DNA of 64,000 nucleotides from Roseinatronobacter sp. S2 (lineage in GTDB: Bacteria; Pseudomonadota; Alphaproteobacteria; Rhodobacterales; Rhodobacteraceae), in the NCBI RefSeq assembly GCF_029581395.1, contig NZ_CP121115.1:434001-498000 (forward strand). Direction: 5' to 3'. Under the pieces are notes generated by a model, which ran no database searches, was not told the origin of the DNA, and worked only from the letters and a program-made list of their open reading frames with translations. Of the stretch, positions 46,367 to 55,911 are shown one piece after another. The translations under genes and the position numbers were made by a program. The stretch's first letter is position 1, and each line of letters opens with the position of its first letter.

Positions 46367-47515
46367 TTAAAGATTCCGCGCGCCCCAGAGGAACCCCGCA
46401 AGGCTATCGCCGCCCGAACTGTGACCATAGCGCAGGATATCCGCGACACCCTGCGCCGAAGGGGATGCGCCCTCTGCCAGCAGCCGGTGCCATTGCGGCA
46501 TCGCATGGCCAGCTGCCGCAGCACGCAAAAAGGCCCCCAACAAGGTTGTTGTCGCGCGCAACGCCTGTGCCGTGATGGTCTGGCACAAGATACTTGGGGC
46601 AGGATGGGCGACATTCAGTGCCAGCATCAGCCCGCACAGGAAATCATCGCCTGCGGGGGTCAGCCCCTGTCCCAGCCCGGCCAGTTCCCCGGTGCCGCGC
46701 CGCAGTGAAGCTTGGCAATGCCGGTGAATGCCGCGCGCCAGTTGCGCGAAGGCGGGCTGCGCTGATGCCCCGTCCTGCGCTGGTTTCAGAACATCGCGCA
46801 ACAGGTATGAGCGGTGCAGATGCGGCAGCGCTGCCTGGTCCAGCGCGGCGGTGACAGCGGGCGTGCCCGTCGCATCGGCAAATGCGCGCGCGGCGGCGAT
46901 TTTGGGCCCCATGGACCCGGCGGCAAACCCTGCTTCATCAATTTCGGCGCTGTAAAGCGTGGGCAGGCGGCGTAGCTGCGCTGTGCCGAAATCGGCATAA
47001 ACACCGTCCACATCCGTGGCCAGTACCAGCAGATCGGCCGGAATATGTGTGGCCAGCAAACCAGATGCGCGGTCCTTGTCGATGACAGCTTCGACGCCTT
47101 TCATGCTGCCGTCCGGCTGCGCGACAACCGGGATACCCCCGCCACCATTGCAGATGACAACAGCGTTTTGTTCCAGCAGCCAGCGGATGGGCCGGTGCCA
47201 CAGAATGCGTTCGGGAAATGGCGAGGGTACCACGCGTCGCCACGTCGTCCCGTCACGCTTGAACTGCCAGCCATGCGCGGCCGCAAGTTTATCGACACCT
47301 GCCTTGTCCAGAACGGGGCCGACGAATTTGCTGGGGTCTATGAATTCAGGGTCATGGACGCTGACGACAATGCGCGTCAGAATGGTTGTGACCGGGACAT
47401 CATAGCCCAGAATATTGCCCGTTTCCTGTTCCAGCACATAGCCGATCATGCCGCCGGTTGCTGCGCACATGTCATCCAGCGTATAGGGTTCGGCAGCTTC
47501 AAAAGCCTGCGCCTG
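46367..47515 (-). pseudogene. arcC: Truncated carbamate kinase joined to a DUF2877 fragment
   Basis: From about 47515 leftwards the frame enters carbamate kinase in mid-domain: CAATGGMIGYVLEQETGN, then VVICNGGGGIPVV, VIDKDRASGLLA, ATDVDGVYADFG and GSMGPKIAAARAF. The first 80-90 residues (IALGGNAL region and substrate site) are missing. After roughly residue 205 the sequence passes without a stop into a DUF2877 C-terminal piece (GLGQGLTPAGDDFLCGLML). DUF2877 genes neighbour carbamate kinase in purine-catabolic clusters, so the join looks like a deletion between former neighbours. Activity is unlikely. An ATG at 47470 exists but gives an incomplete enzyme. Confidence 0.75.
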
Positions 47516-47775
47516 ATCTTGTCGTGCTGGCCAGTGACAGCCTGCGCGCGCCGGGCCTTATGGCTGATCCCGACCTGTCGGCACGCATCCTGTTTCAGGC
47601 GACCAATGCGGCCATCTGGGCGGTCTATGTCGGCGGGTATGGGATCATTGATGGCGGGGCGCACGCATCGCTTGATGGCGCCGCGCTGATCGATGCGATG
47701 CGCCCTGTTTCGGAGAAAGATCGCGCGCGGTATTGCAAATTGCAGGACGCAATCCGCCCGTTTCTGCTCGCGTGA
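47505..47775 (+). pseudogene. Unidentified gene remnant (3' part)
   Basis: About 90 residues of protein-like sequence (PDLVVLASDSLRAPGLMADP to LQDAIRPFLLA) that begin abruptly where the truncated carbamate kinase ends, on the opposite strand. No start codon of its own is visible; the open frame upstream of 47505 is antisense carbamate kinase. The tail (RPVSEKDRARYCKLQDAIRP) slightly resembles FGGY-kinase C termini, but I cannot name it. Confidence 0.4.
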
Positions 47776-47984
47776 TATGGCAGAAGGCTGATGTGCCAGT
47801 GTGGTTTTGCTGTGCATATTGGCGGCGGGCTTTCGCGCATACCCGCGTTCATTTAAATGTCACGCGACATGTAGCTGCATTCGATTGTGACCATCAGCGC
47901 GTCTGCGATTGCCAGAGTGCAGATCTATTTTTCACGCTCTAACTTCAAGAGCAGTATGAAGTTGCCAAAATCAGCCGTGTTAGT

Positions 47985-48200
47985 GATTTCACAGCAGGGG
48001 TTGATTTCAAAGGTGCGCATTTTCCGAAACCGGTGATCCTGTTCGCGGTATTTTTCTATCTGCGCAAGCCCCGTGTTCTGTCGCAACCTCGGAGAGACAA
48101 TGGAAGAACACGGAGCCGATATTGACCACGCAACCCTGAACTGTTGAGTGGAAAAGCCCACCGCCTTGATTGCGGGAAACGCCCGCGGTTCATCAAGCGC
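47985..48200 (+). mobile_element. IS6-family transposase remnant
   Basis: In the frame from 48000 the DNA reads VDFKGAHFPKPVILFAVFFY, very close to the N terminus of IS6-type transposases. After one base of frame change near 48085 it continues RNLGETMEEHGADIDHATLN, the family's next segment, then a stop codon (TGA) in place of the usual Trp and fading similarity (TALIAGNAR). The catalytic DDE domain is missing. I could not identify terminal inverted repeats. Confidence 0.75.
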
Positions 48201-48236
48201 ATCACCGGGCGAAGTCATGTTCAGCGTCAGACATAA

Positions 48237-48256
48237 CATCAGTAATATGAGTAATT
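48237..48256 (+). promoter_or_regulatory. Shared motif, copy 1 (upstream of monooxygenase)
   Basis: CATCAGTAATATGAGTAATT. Nearly the same sequence occurs upstream of both solute-binding-protein operons (50260 and 59191). It lies about 240 bases before the monooxygenase ATG. TAATAT inside it could be a -10 box, so operator and promoter may overlap. Confidence 0.6.
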
Positions 48257-48477
48257 CTTTACATATGAATTCAACCTCCGTATTGTTTGTCCGACGGAGG
48301 TGCTGAAAACCTGTGCACATACACCCAAAACAGGACAAAATAAGGGGTTTTAGCAAAATGTGGAGGAATGAATGGCCATGATTGAGGGTGGAAGCGCAAC
48401 AGTGTGTCGGGCAGAGATTTTTCATGCGCACCCTGACGTTAAGGGCGGAGCCCCAGCCGTAACAGCGGGGCGCGCAT

Positions 48478-50079
48478 ATGAAGCGTGATGTTATTATCAA
48501 TGGCGGCGGGCCGGTCGGTATGGGGCTGGCCATTACTTTGGCGCAGCGCGGCTGCCATGTCACTATGGTCGAGCGGCATCATGAGCCGCAGCCGATACCG
48601 AAAGGCCAGAACCTTACCCAGCGCACCACTGAGCATTTTCATTTCTGGGGCTGCGAAGAAGCGCTGCGCAATGCACACCCCATACCCGAAGGCGGTGGTA
48701 TCGGGGGGCTTACGGCTTATGGCACGCTTCTGGGGGAGTATGCGCAAAACTGGCTGGACCGTGGCAAGGTGCAAGATTTCTATCACACGCGGCACGCCCG
48801 GCTGCCACAATACGCGACCGAGCGGGTATTACGCGACAGGGTGGCGGAACTGCCCAATATTCAGGTGCTCTATGGATTTGAAGGTGTGGCGCTGTCGCAA
48901 GACCGGGACAGCGTAGCACTGGAAGTCGCCAGACGGGGTGACACATCGACCGAAATCTTGCGTGCGCATTATCTGGTTGGCTGCGATGGAAGCCGGTCTT
49001 TCGTGCGCAGGGCGGCGGGAATCGCGGAATCGCGCGAAGATCACGCAAGGCAGATGGCGTTGCTGGTGTTTGAAAGCGAAGAACTGGACCATTTACTTAA
49101 ACGCTATCCGGGCAAAGCGTTTTACAATGTGCTCAACCCCGAAAATGACGGGTATTGGTGGTTCTTCGGTCGGGTCGATCATGGCAGAAGCTGGTTTTTC
49201 CACGCGCCGGTGCCGACAGGAACCACTGCTGATAACTTTGATTTCGCCGCCCTGCTGCATCGTGCTGTCGGGCAGCGTTTCGATTTGCGACTGGATCATG
49301 TCGGGTTCTGGGACATGCGGTTTTCACTGGCGGACCAATACCGCAAGGGGCGGGTCTTTATCGCGGGCGATGCGGCGCATAGCCATCCGCCTTATGGCGG
49401 CTATGGGGTAAATAGCGGGTTGGAGGATGCCGTGAATCTTGGCTGGAAGCTGGCCGCCGCCTGCGCTGGCTGGGGCAGCGAGGTATTGCTGGACAGCTAT
49501 CATGAAGAACGACACGCGGTGTTCGAATCGACCGCGCGCGACTTCATTGCCCGTTTCATTGAACAGGACCGCGCGTTCCTTGCGACTTATGACCCCAAGC
49601 GGGACGAGGCCGCATTCCTGAAAGCCTGGGCGCGCCGCGCCGATATGGATGAGGTGGTGCATTTTGCGCCAAACTATGCTGGTTCGTCGATTGTCGGCGG
49701 GTCAGCCGTGCGTCCGGGTGCGCGGGGTGATCACCGCTTTGCGGCGCGGGCAGGGCACCATCTGGCACCGGCGCGGGTGAATGGCGCAGGGCATTTGTTT
49801 GATGCGCTGGGGCAATGGTTCACGCTTTTCATCTTTGATGATGACGCAGACGCCCGCGCACAGCGGTTCAGTGCAGCGGCAGCGGCATTGGATATGCCGC
49901 TGAACATCCGCCATCTGCCAGATCCGGGACTGACCGAAAGATTCGGCGCAACGATGGTTCTGGTCCGCCCTGATCAGTTTGTAGCCTGGGCCGGGGCCGA
50001 TGGTGCAGCGGCAGAAATTCTTGGCACCGCGATGGGTGTGGTGGATGTTGTCCGGCCTGAGCGAGCGACCGGAACGTAA
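48478..50079 (+). CDS. FAD-dependent aromatic-type monooxygenase
   Basis: A 533-residue flavoprotein monooxygenase of the PheA/TfdB/MhpA group. FAD motif INGGGPVGMGLAITLAQRG at residues 7-25, the second FAD motif VFIAGDAAHSHPPYGGYGVN (about 297-316) and a C-terminal thioredoxin-like domain without obvious redox cysteines. It uses NAD(P)H and O2 to hydroxylate a phenolic or other ring. The first gene of the catabolic island, preceded by the shared motif. The substrate is unknown. Confidence 0.88.
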   Translation: MKRDVIINGGGPVGMGLAITLAQRGCHVTMVERHHEPQPIPKGQNLTQRTTEHFHFWGCEEALRNAHPIPEGGGIGGLTAYGTLLGEYAQNWLDRGKVQDFYHTRHARLPQYATERVLRDRVAELPNIQVLYGFEGVALSQDRDSVALEVARRGDTSTEILRAHYLVGCDGSRSFVRRAAGIAESREDHARQMALLVFESEELDHLLKRYPGKAFYNVLNPENDGYWWFFGRVDHGRSWFFHAPVPTGTTADNFDFAALLHRAVGQRFDLRLDHVGFWDMRFSLADQYRKGRVFIAGDAAHSHPPYGGYGVNSGLEDAVNLGWKLAAACAGWGSEVLLDSYHEERHAVFESTARDFIARFIEQDRAFLATYDPKRDEAAFLKAWARRADMDEVVHFAPNYAGSSIVGGSAVRPGARGDHRFAARAGHHLAPARVNGAGHLFDALGQWFTLFIFDDDADARAQRFSAAAAALDMPLNIRHLPDPGLTERFGATMVLVRPDQFVAWAGADGAAAEILGTAMGVVDVVRPERATGT

Positions 50080-50392
50080 AACATACTGCAACTGCGTAAT
50101 TTCGAAGTGATCTTGCGAATTTGCGATATGGTTCTGCAATGATGCGATAAGCTTACTTTGTTATGCAACAAAAAATATACAATAAAATAAAGCTTGAAAG
50201 ATACAGAGTGATATAACGGTGGTTGCACGAAGAGGTGATTATGTGGGTGTGAAAAATTTCATCGGTAATATGATTATTTGTTGCTCTATTTCCGAATCTC
50301 GCTTAGCTTGATGGAAGAACGAAGAGGTGCCGGAGCGGTGTCTGGATGTCCTGGGGGAGGATGTCGCCGATACCGGCAAGGGAGGACTACCA
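50080..50392. other. AT-rich promoter region of solute-binding protein 1 operon
   Basis: About 310 bases without a gene, very AT-rich around 50155-50200. Contains the second copy of the shared motif at 50260-50279 and a leader of about 110 bases before the ATG at 50393. Confidence 0.5.
50260..50279 (+). promoter_or_regulatory. Shared motif, copy 2 (upstream of solute-binding protein 1)
   Basis: CATCGGTAATATGATTATTT: identical to copies 1 and 3 over CATC-GTAATATG except A to G at the fifth base, with an AT-rich 3' part. It lies about 130 bases before the start codon. Confidence 0.6.
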
Positions 50393-51913
50393 ATGACACC
50401 AATGGCAAAGGCCGTCACGGTCGGGGCATTTCTTTTGTCGGCATCATGCAATGCGCTGTTTGCGCAGGCCGCGCCGGATAATTTCATTGTCGCGGTTTCG
50501 GAAGAACCCGACACCCTTGACATGACGGCAACGGCCCATGCGCCTGGTGCGCGCGTCAGCCTTGAAAACATCACCGAGGGGTTATGGAGCACAACCACTG
50601 ACGGCGAACTGACATCAAGCGTTGCGGATTGGGAAATATCGGATGACGGATTGGAAATCGTGTTTCGCATCCATGACGGCGTGACATTCCATTCCGGCGA
50701 CCCGCTGCGTGCCGAGGATGTGCTGTTCAGTCATAACCGTATGGTGGAAAGGGCGCCGCAATATGCCCGCCGGGCACGCGCGCTGGACTCGGTTACAGTG
50801 GTGGATGACCACACTGTCAGGTTCACATTCCACACGCCGGATGCGGGCATGATGCCCTCGCGCAGTCTGTCGGTTGTGTCGAAAGCCTATTTTGACCGCG
50901 TGGGCGAAGAACAGTTCATGCGCCACCCGGTCGGGACCGGGCCTTATGAATTCGTGTCCTACACACCGGGAACCGAGTTGGTTCTGAAGCGGTATGATGA
51001 TTATTACGGTGAATTGCCGCAGGTCGAGAAAGCAACCCTGCGCTATGTCCGCGAAGCCGGTACAAGGCTGGCGCAGTTGCAGGCCGGAGAGGTCGGCATG
51101 GTGATGGATATTCCCTACCCGGATGTTCCCAAGCTGGAAGCGGACGGGTTCAGGATGGAGTATCTTGCGGCTCATCCGACCATCGCGATCCAGTTTCACA
51201 ACCTGAACCCGGATGTGCCGTGGTATGATGTCCGTGTCCGCCGTGCGATGGCGCATGCGGTTGACCAGCAGGCAATCATCGACGGCCTGCTTGCCGGGGT
51301 GCCAGAGGTGACGCCGACTGTGTCAGAGGGGGAGCTGGGACATGATCCGTCGATCACGCCTTATGCCTATGATCCCGCCCGCGCCCGCGCGCTGCTGGCA
51401 GAGGCCGGGTATCCGGATGGATTCGATTTGCCGCTTGATATATGGGGCGGGGGATTTGCGGGCTTGCGCGAAACGGCCGAGGCCGCATCGCTTTATCTGC
51501 GCGAAGTGGGCATAAATGTCGAGGTTCAGACCCTGGATGCGGCGCAGTTTCTGGGCAAGATCCGCAATGTCTCTGGCGATCAGGAAGGCGTTTATGTCGG
51601 CATCAGTGCCTTGCCATATGCCAACCAGTCTGACCCGATCGAGGCGCTGAATGTGGCCTACACATCGCGTTCGCCCTTCACGCCGTTTCGCGATGACAGG
51701 CTGGATCAGTATATCGACGAAGCCAACGCGTTGCTTGATCCGGAAGCCCGCGGAGAGGTTCTGAAAAAGGCATTCGGGCTGATGCATGAGGAAGCTGCCG
51801 TCGTGCCGCTTTGGAATTTCGTGGCGGTTTACGCCATGGACAGCGCCGTCAGCTTCACCCCGACTGAAAAGTTCTTTCCGGTGGTGATGTTCAAGGATGT
51901 CAGCTTCGAATGA
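50393..51913 (+). CDS. ABC transporter solute-binding protein 1 (family 5, peptide/nickel type)
   Basis: A 506-residue periplasmic protein with a signal peptide (cleavage near LFAQAAP) and the DppA/OppA fold: FIVAVSEEPDTLDMTATAHA, YPDGFDLPL region and an ending typical of the family. The ATG at 50393 follows GGGAGG. It is clearly paralogous to solute-binding protein 2 at 59.3 kb (shared NPDVPW-DVRVRRA-AHA, YAYDP-RA-ALLAEAGYPDGF). Its permeases and ATPases lie downstream in the same direction. Confidence 0.93.
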   Translation: MTPMAKAVTVGAFLLSASCNALFAQAAPDNFIVAVSEEPDTLDMTATAHAPGARVSLENITEGLWSTTTDGELTSSVADWEISDDGLEIVFRIHDGVTFHSGDPLRAEDVLFSHNRMVERAPQYARRARALDSVTVVDDHTVRFTFHTPDAGMMPSRSLSVVSKAYFDRVGEEQFMRHPVGTGPYEFVSYTPGTELVLKRYDDYYGELPQVEKATLRYVREAGTRLAQLQAGEVGMVMDIPYPDVPKLEADGFRMEYLAAHPTIAIQFHNLNPDVPWYDVRVRRAMAHAVDQQAIIDGLLAGVPEVTPTVSEGELGHDPSITPYAYDPARARALLAEAGYPDGFDLPLDIWGGGFAGLRETAEAASLYLREVGINVEVQTLDAAQFLGKIRNVSGDQEGVYVGISALPYANQSDPIEALNVAYTSRSPFTPFRDDRLDQYIDEANALLDPEARGEVLKKAFGLMHEEAAVVPLWNFVAVYAMDSAVSFTPTEKFFPVVMFKDVSFE

Positions 51914-51956
51914 CCCGAAATTTCCTGTGCGCGGGATGGCAGGAGATGTAAGCCAT

Positions 51957-52454
51957 ATGAAAGATCTGAGCGACGAAACGCCAATCTGGCTACCAAACAT
52001 GACGCCCCAACTGGAATTCGCTTTCGCGACCAAGGTGACGGTGAACCCGGCGCGCAATATCGGCAATCTGCACGGTTCGGGTGAACGGCTGATCATGACA
52101 GTCGGGGGCGGTACTGTCGCAGGCCCCGATATCCGGGGGGAAATCCTGCCCGGCGGCACTGAATGGCCGCTGGTGCGCCCTGATGGCGTGGACAGCATTG
52201 ACGCGCGGTATTCGTTTGAAACCGACGATGGCGTACTGATCAATATCCGCAATACCGGATACCGTGTGATCGCGCCGGAACTGCGCGCCCAGATGAAAGC
52301 GCGTGTGGTGGATGCGGGGCAGTATTATTTCCGCACCTATTCCGTGTTTGAAGCGCCCGTCGGCAAGTATGACTGGCTTACCCGCAATGTGTTCATAGGT
52401 TTCGGCGAGCGTCACCCCGAAACGCTGCACCTGTGGTATTACAAGGTGCTGTGA
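51957..52454 (+). CDS. DUF3237 protein, copy 1
   Basis: A 165-residue soluble protein of the DUF3237 family (beta-barrel-like). Features: [36 protein letters not shown] and the final HLWYYKVL. No signal peptide. ATG at 51957 with AGGAG upstream. The biochemical role of the family is unknown; here it occurs twice, each time next to a GMC oxidoreductase or cleavage oxygenase, suggesting a role in handling their substrate or product. The stop overlaps the next gene's GTG. Confidence 0.85.
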   Translation: MKDLSDETPIWLPNMTPQLEFAFATKVTVNPARNIGNLHGSGERLIMTVGGGTVAGPDIRGEILPGGTEWPLVRPDGVDSIDARYSFETDDGVLINIRNTGYRVIAPELRAQMKARVVDAGQYYFRTYSVFEAPVGKYDWLTRNVFIGFGERHPETLHLWYYKVL

Positions 52455-54067
52455 ACGTGGCAGAATTTGATTTCATCATTGTAGGCGCCGGGTCTGCCGG
52501 CTGTGTATTGGCCAACCGGCTGAGCGCTGATCCGCGCCACCGCGTCTTGTTGCTGGAAGCAGGCGGCAGTGATGCGCACCCCCTGATCCGCATGCCGCTT
52601 GGTTTCATGCGCGCGTTGCGGATGCCACGGTTTACATGGCCCTACATGTCTGAACCCGAAGCGCGCACCGGCAACCGCGCCATCCCCATACCGCGCGGGC
52701 GGCTGATGGGGGGGTCATCATCGATCAACGGTATGTTCCACATTCGCGGGCATCGCAGCGATTACGACGAATGGCGCGATCTGGGCTGCGAAGGGTGGGG
52801 GTATGATAATGTTCTGCCCTATTTCAAACGCTCGGAAACCCATTGGCGCGGCGAAAGCACCTATCACGGTGGGTCCGGCCCGGTCCATGTGCAGAAAATC
52901 AGGAATGTCGCGCTGTTTCAGGAACCGCTGCGCGATGCTTTCGCGGCCGCCGGACACCAGATTACCGAAGATTATGATGGTGCGGTGCAGGAAGGCTTCG
53001 GGCCGGGTAATATTGCGGTGGACAGGCGCGGACGGCGATCATCGTCATCGCGCGCCTATCTGACGCGCAATGTGCGTGCGCGGCCCAATCTGACCGTGTT
53101 GGACCACACCATGGTCGAACGGCTGACCTTTGATGGTGACCGGGTCAGCGGCGTTGAAGCGGTGCGTAAGGGCAAACGGCGCGTATGGCATGCCGGGCGC
53201 GAGGTGATCCTATCCGCAGGCGCGTATAATTCGCCGCAGATCATGATGGTGTCTGGGCTTGGCCCACAGGAAGAACTGCGCGCGCACGGAATCACGCTGC
53301 GCCGTGACCTGCCGGAAGTGGGACAGAACCTGCTGGAGCATCCACGGCTGGACCTGATCTATGAAGCCGCAAAGCCCACAACGTTTTCCAGCCGCCTGCG
53401 CTATGACCGTGCGGCGCTATCCTTTGCAAGGTGGGCCTTGACCGGAAAGGGGCCGTTTGCCAGTCATGTCTGCTCCGGCACAGCGCTTCTGCGCGTATCT
53501 GACGGGGCGCAAAGGCCCGACATTCAGCTTCTCTGCTCGCCGATCTCGATCCGCGCTGATCTGTGGTTTCCGGGACTGACCGCGCCACCGCCACATGCGT
53601 TCTATGCATCAATCTGCCTGCTGCACCCCAAAAGCCGCGGTCGGATAACTCTGCGTTCCGGCGATGTACGCGATGCGCCGCGCGTGCATCTGAACCTGCT
53701 GGGGGACGAAGAGGATATTGCCGTGCTGCGCCGTGCCCTGCGCGAGGCACGCCGGATTTACCACATGGACAGTCAGGCCGCGCTGATCGGCAAGGAAATC
53801 ACACCGGGGGCAGAGGCGCAGGATGACGCAGCGATTGATGCCGTGATCCGCGCGAAAGTGGGGGTAACGCAGCATCCGGTCGGCACATGCAGGATGGGCC
53901 GTGACGCGGGTGCGGTGGTCGCGCCGGACCTGAAGGTGAATGGGGTGGCGGGCCTGCGGGTGGTTGATGCGTCGATCATGCCGACGATTCCCGGCGCAAA
54001 CACGAATGCCGCAGTCTACATGATCGGCGAAAAAGCCGCTGACATGATCCTGCGCGACGCGGCCTGA
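52451..54067 (+). CDS. GMC-family oxidoreductase 1
   Basis: About 538 residues of the glucose-methanol-choline flavoprotein family. N-terminal FAD motif [18 protein letters not shown] followed by LLLEAGG; family signature [15 protein letters not shown]; catalytic pair near the C terminus: His in [11 protein letters not shown] and Asn in [18 protein letters not shown]. It oxidises a primary or secondary alcohol to aldehyde or ketone. The start is a GTG overlapping the DUF3237 stop (GTGA); a second GTG lies 6 bases later. About half identical by eye to the second GMC protein of the island. Confidence 0.92.
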   Translation: MNVAEFDFIIVGAGSAGCVLANRLSADPRHRVLLLEAGGSDAHPLIRMPLGFMRALRMPRFTWPYMSEPEARTGNRAIPIPRGRLMGGSSSINGMFHIRGHRSDYDEWRDLGCEGWGYDNVLPYFKRSETHWRGESTYHGGSGPVHVQKIRNVALFQEPLRDAFAAAGHQITEDYDGAVQEGFGPGNIAVDRRGRRSSSSRAYLTRNVRARPNLTVLDHTMVERLTFDGDRVSGVEAVRKGKRRVWHAGREVILSAGAYNSPQIMMVSGLGPQEELRAHGITLRRDLPEVGQNLLEHPRLDLIYEAAKPTTFSSRLRYDRAALSFARWALTGKGPFASHVCSGTALLRVSDGAQRPDIQLLCSPISIRADLWFPGLTAPPPHAFYASICLLHPKSRGRITLRSGDVRDAPRVHLNLLGDEEDIAVLRRALREARRIYHMDSQAALIGKEITPGAEAQDDAAIDAVIRAKVGVTQHPVGTCRMGRDAGAVVAPDLKVNGVAGLRVVDASIMPTIPGANTNAAVYMIGEKAADMILRDAA

Positions 54068-54090
54068 GACAACAAGGGAGGACCGGAGCA

Positions 54091-54990
54091 GTGGCTTCGA
54101 CCGATATGACGAACGATACAAGCATGCAGGTCCCGCCCCGAAAACGGCGCTTTGCGATGCGGCGGATGTTCGACTACCCGATCATTCCGGTGCTGTTGCT
54201 GTTGCCGATGGTTATCTGCGGGCTGTTCGGCCCATGGATATGGCCACACGACCCGACGGCGATCAACTTTGCTGTGCGGCAGACACCGCCCGTATGGCTG
54301 GAAGGTGGCCAATGGCAGTATCTACTGGGCACCGACCAGTTCGGGCGCGACCTGCTGTCGCGCCTGATCGAAGGGGCGCGGATTGCACTGATCGTCTCAA
54401 CCGTCACGGTCACGACGGCTGCCATCATCGGCACCGCCGTGGGTATGCTCGCAGGCTATTACGGCGGTATCACCGACATGATCCTGATGCGGATTGTGGA
54501 CGTCAAGATGTCGATCCCGCCGGTGCTGCTGACAATCCTGATCGGGGCGGTGCTGGGTGGTGGCCTCAGCACGATTCTGGTCGCCATCATTCTTGTGTTC
54601 TGGGCGGATTACGCGCGTGTGATCCGGGGCGAGACGTTGGCGTTGAAATCGCGCGGTTTCGTGCAGCTTGCCCGCGTTGCAAATGCCAGCGACTGGCGCA
54701 TTTTCACCCGGCACCTGCTGCCCAACCTGCTGCCGACCTGCATTGTTCTGATCACGCTGCAATTCGGGGCTGCGCTGGTGATCGAAGCTGCGATCACGTT
54801 CATCGGTCTGGGCATTCAGCCGCCGGCTTCGGCATGGGGGCTGCTGGTTGCAGACGGACGGGCCTATCTGACCTCGGCATGGTGGATACCGACCTTTGCA
54901 GGGATGGCGATTGCGTTGACGGCACTTGGCGCAAACCTGCTGGGTGACTGGCTGCGCGACTATTTCGACCCCAAGCTGAAGAAGAGGTAA
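54091..54990 (+). CDS. ABC transporter permease (DppC/OppC type)
   Basis: A 299-residue permease with an N-terminal helix, a periplasmic loop with GTDQFGRDLLSRLIEGAR (typical of DppC) and five further helices; coupling helix region ETLALKSRGFVQLARVANAS. Start GTG at 54091 with GGGAGG upstream. Works with the next three genes. Confidence 0.92.
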   Translation: MASTDMTNDTSMQVPPRKRRFAMRRMFDYPIIPVLLLLPMVICGLFGPWIWPHDPTAINFAVRQTPPVWLEGGQWQYLLGTDQFGRDLLSRLIEGARIALIVSTVTVTTAAIIGTAVGMLAGYYGGITDMILMRIVDVKMSIPPVLLTILIGAVLGGGLSTILVAIILVFWADYARVIRGETLALKSRGFVQLARVANASDWRIFTRHLLPNLLPTCIVLITLQFGAALVIEAAITFIGLGIQPPASAWGLLVADGRAYLTSAWWIPTFAGMAIALTALGANLLGDWLRDYFDPKLKKR

Positions 54991-54993
54991 GGC

Positions 54994-55911
54994 ATGGCGA
55001 ATTACATTCTCAAACGGTTGGGGCTGGCTGTCATTACGGTGCTTGGTGTGCTTCTGCTGATCTTTGTTGCCACCCGGATGTCGGGGGACGTGGCGCTTTT
55101 GATGCTGCCGCAGGACGCCAGCGACGAACAGATCGCAGCCTATCGTGCCCAGCACGGGCTGGACCGTGCGATCCCGGTGCAGTTCCTGAATTTCATGCAG
55201 GGTATGCTGACCTTTGATTTCGGAAATTCATTGCGCTACCAACGCCCCGCGCTTGAAGTGATCCTTCAGCGTTTGCCGGCCACAGTTGAACTTGCGCTTG
55301 TGGCCTTCGTGCTGGCGCTTGTGGTTGGCGTGACGCTGGGTCTGATCGCGGCCTATTACCGTGGCGGTTGGGCCGACAGGACCATTCGCACCAGCGCCGT
55401 CTTGCTGCAATCAATGCCGAATTTCTGGATCGCGATCATGGCAATCCTGCTTTTCGCGGTGATGCTGCGCTGGCTGCCCACCTCGGGGCGGGACGGGATT
55501 GCATCGCTTATCATGCCGGCGGTGACACTGATGCTGTTTCCGCTGGCGGCGATCATGCGCATGACACGTTCCGCCATTCTGGAAACGATTGAGAGTGATT
55601 ATGTCAAGTTCCTGCGTATCAAGGGGGTATCCGAAGGGCGCATCCTGTGGCGGCATGCGTTGCGCAACGCGCTGATCCCGGTGATCGCGCTGTCGGGGCT
55701 GCAACTTGGCAACCTGATGGGGGGCACGGTGATTACTGAAACGATCTTCAACTGGCCGGGATTGGGCAGTCTGATGATCGAAAGTTTCATCAGCCGCGAT
55801 TACCCGGTGATTCAGGTGGGTGTGCTGCTGATCGCGACCTTCCTTATTCTTCTTAATCTTGCTGTGGACCTGTTGTTCTGCGTCGTTGACCCAAGGATCA
55901 GATATTCATGA
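54994..55911 (+). CDS. ABC transporter permease (DppB/OppB type)
   Basis: A 305-residue permease: N-terminal helix (LAVITVLGVLLLIFVATRMSG), periplasmic LDRAIPVQFLNFMQG, and coupling motif ESDYVKFLRIKGVSEGRILW with HALRNALIPVIAL. It follows DppC by 3 bases and overlaps the ATPase start (ATGA). The DppC-before-DppB order is reversed relative to most such operons. Confidence 0.92.
   Translation: MANYILKRLGLAVITVLGVLLLIFVATRMSGDVALLMLPQDASDEQIAAYRAQHGLDRAIPVQFLNFMQGMLTFDFGNSLRYQRPALEVILQRLPATVELALVAFVLALVVGVTLGLIAAYYRGGWADRTIRTSAVLLQSMPNFWIAIMAILLFAVMLRWLPTSGRDGIASLIMPAVTLMLFPLAAIMRMTRSAILETIESDYVKFLRIKGVSEGRILWRHALRNALIPVIALSGLQLGNLMGGTVITETIFNWPGLGSLMIESFISRDYPVIQVGVLLIATFLILLNLAVDLLFCVVDPRIRYS

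Larger units (their letters stand above)
47776..48477. other. Region with an IS6 remnant, motif site and upstream region of the monooxygenase
   Basis: No intact gene. It contains the IS6-type transposase remnant (about 47985-48200), the shared regulatory motif at 48237-48256, and about 220 further bases up to the monooxygenase ATG in which I see no gene. Confidence 0.6.

Noticed and set aside
47925..48563. 212-codon minus-strand frame
   Set aside because: It overlaps the IS6 remnant and the monooxygenase 5' end on the other strand; the plus-strand reading explains the conserved segments.
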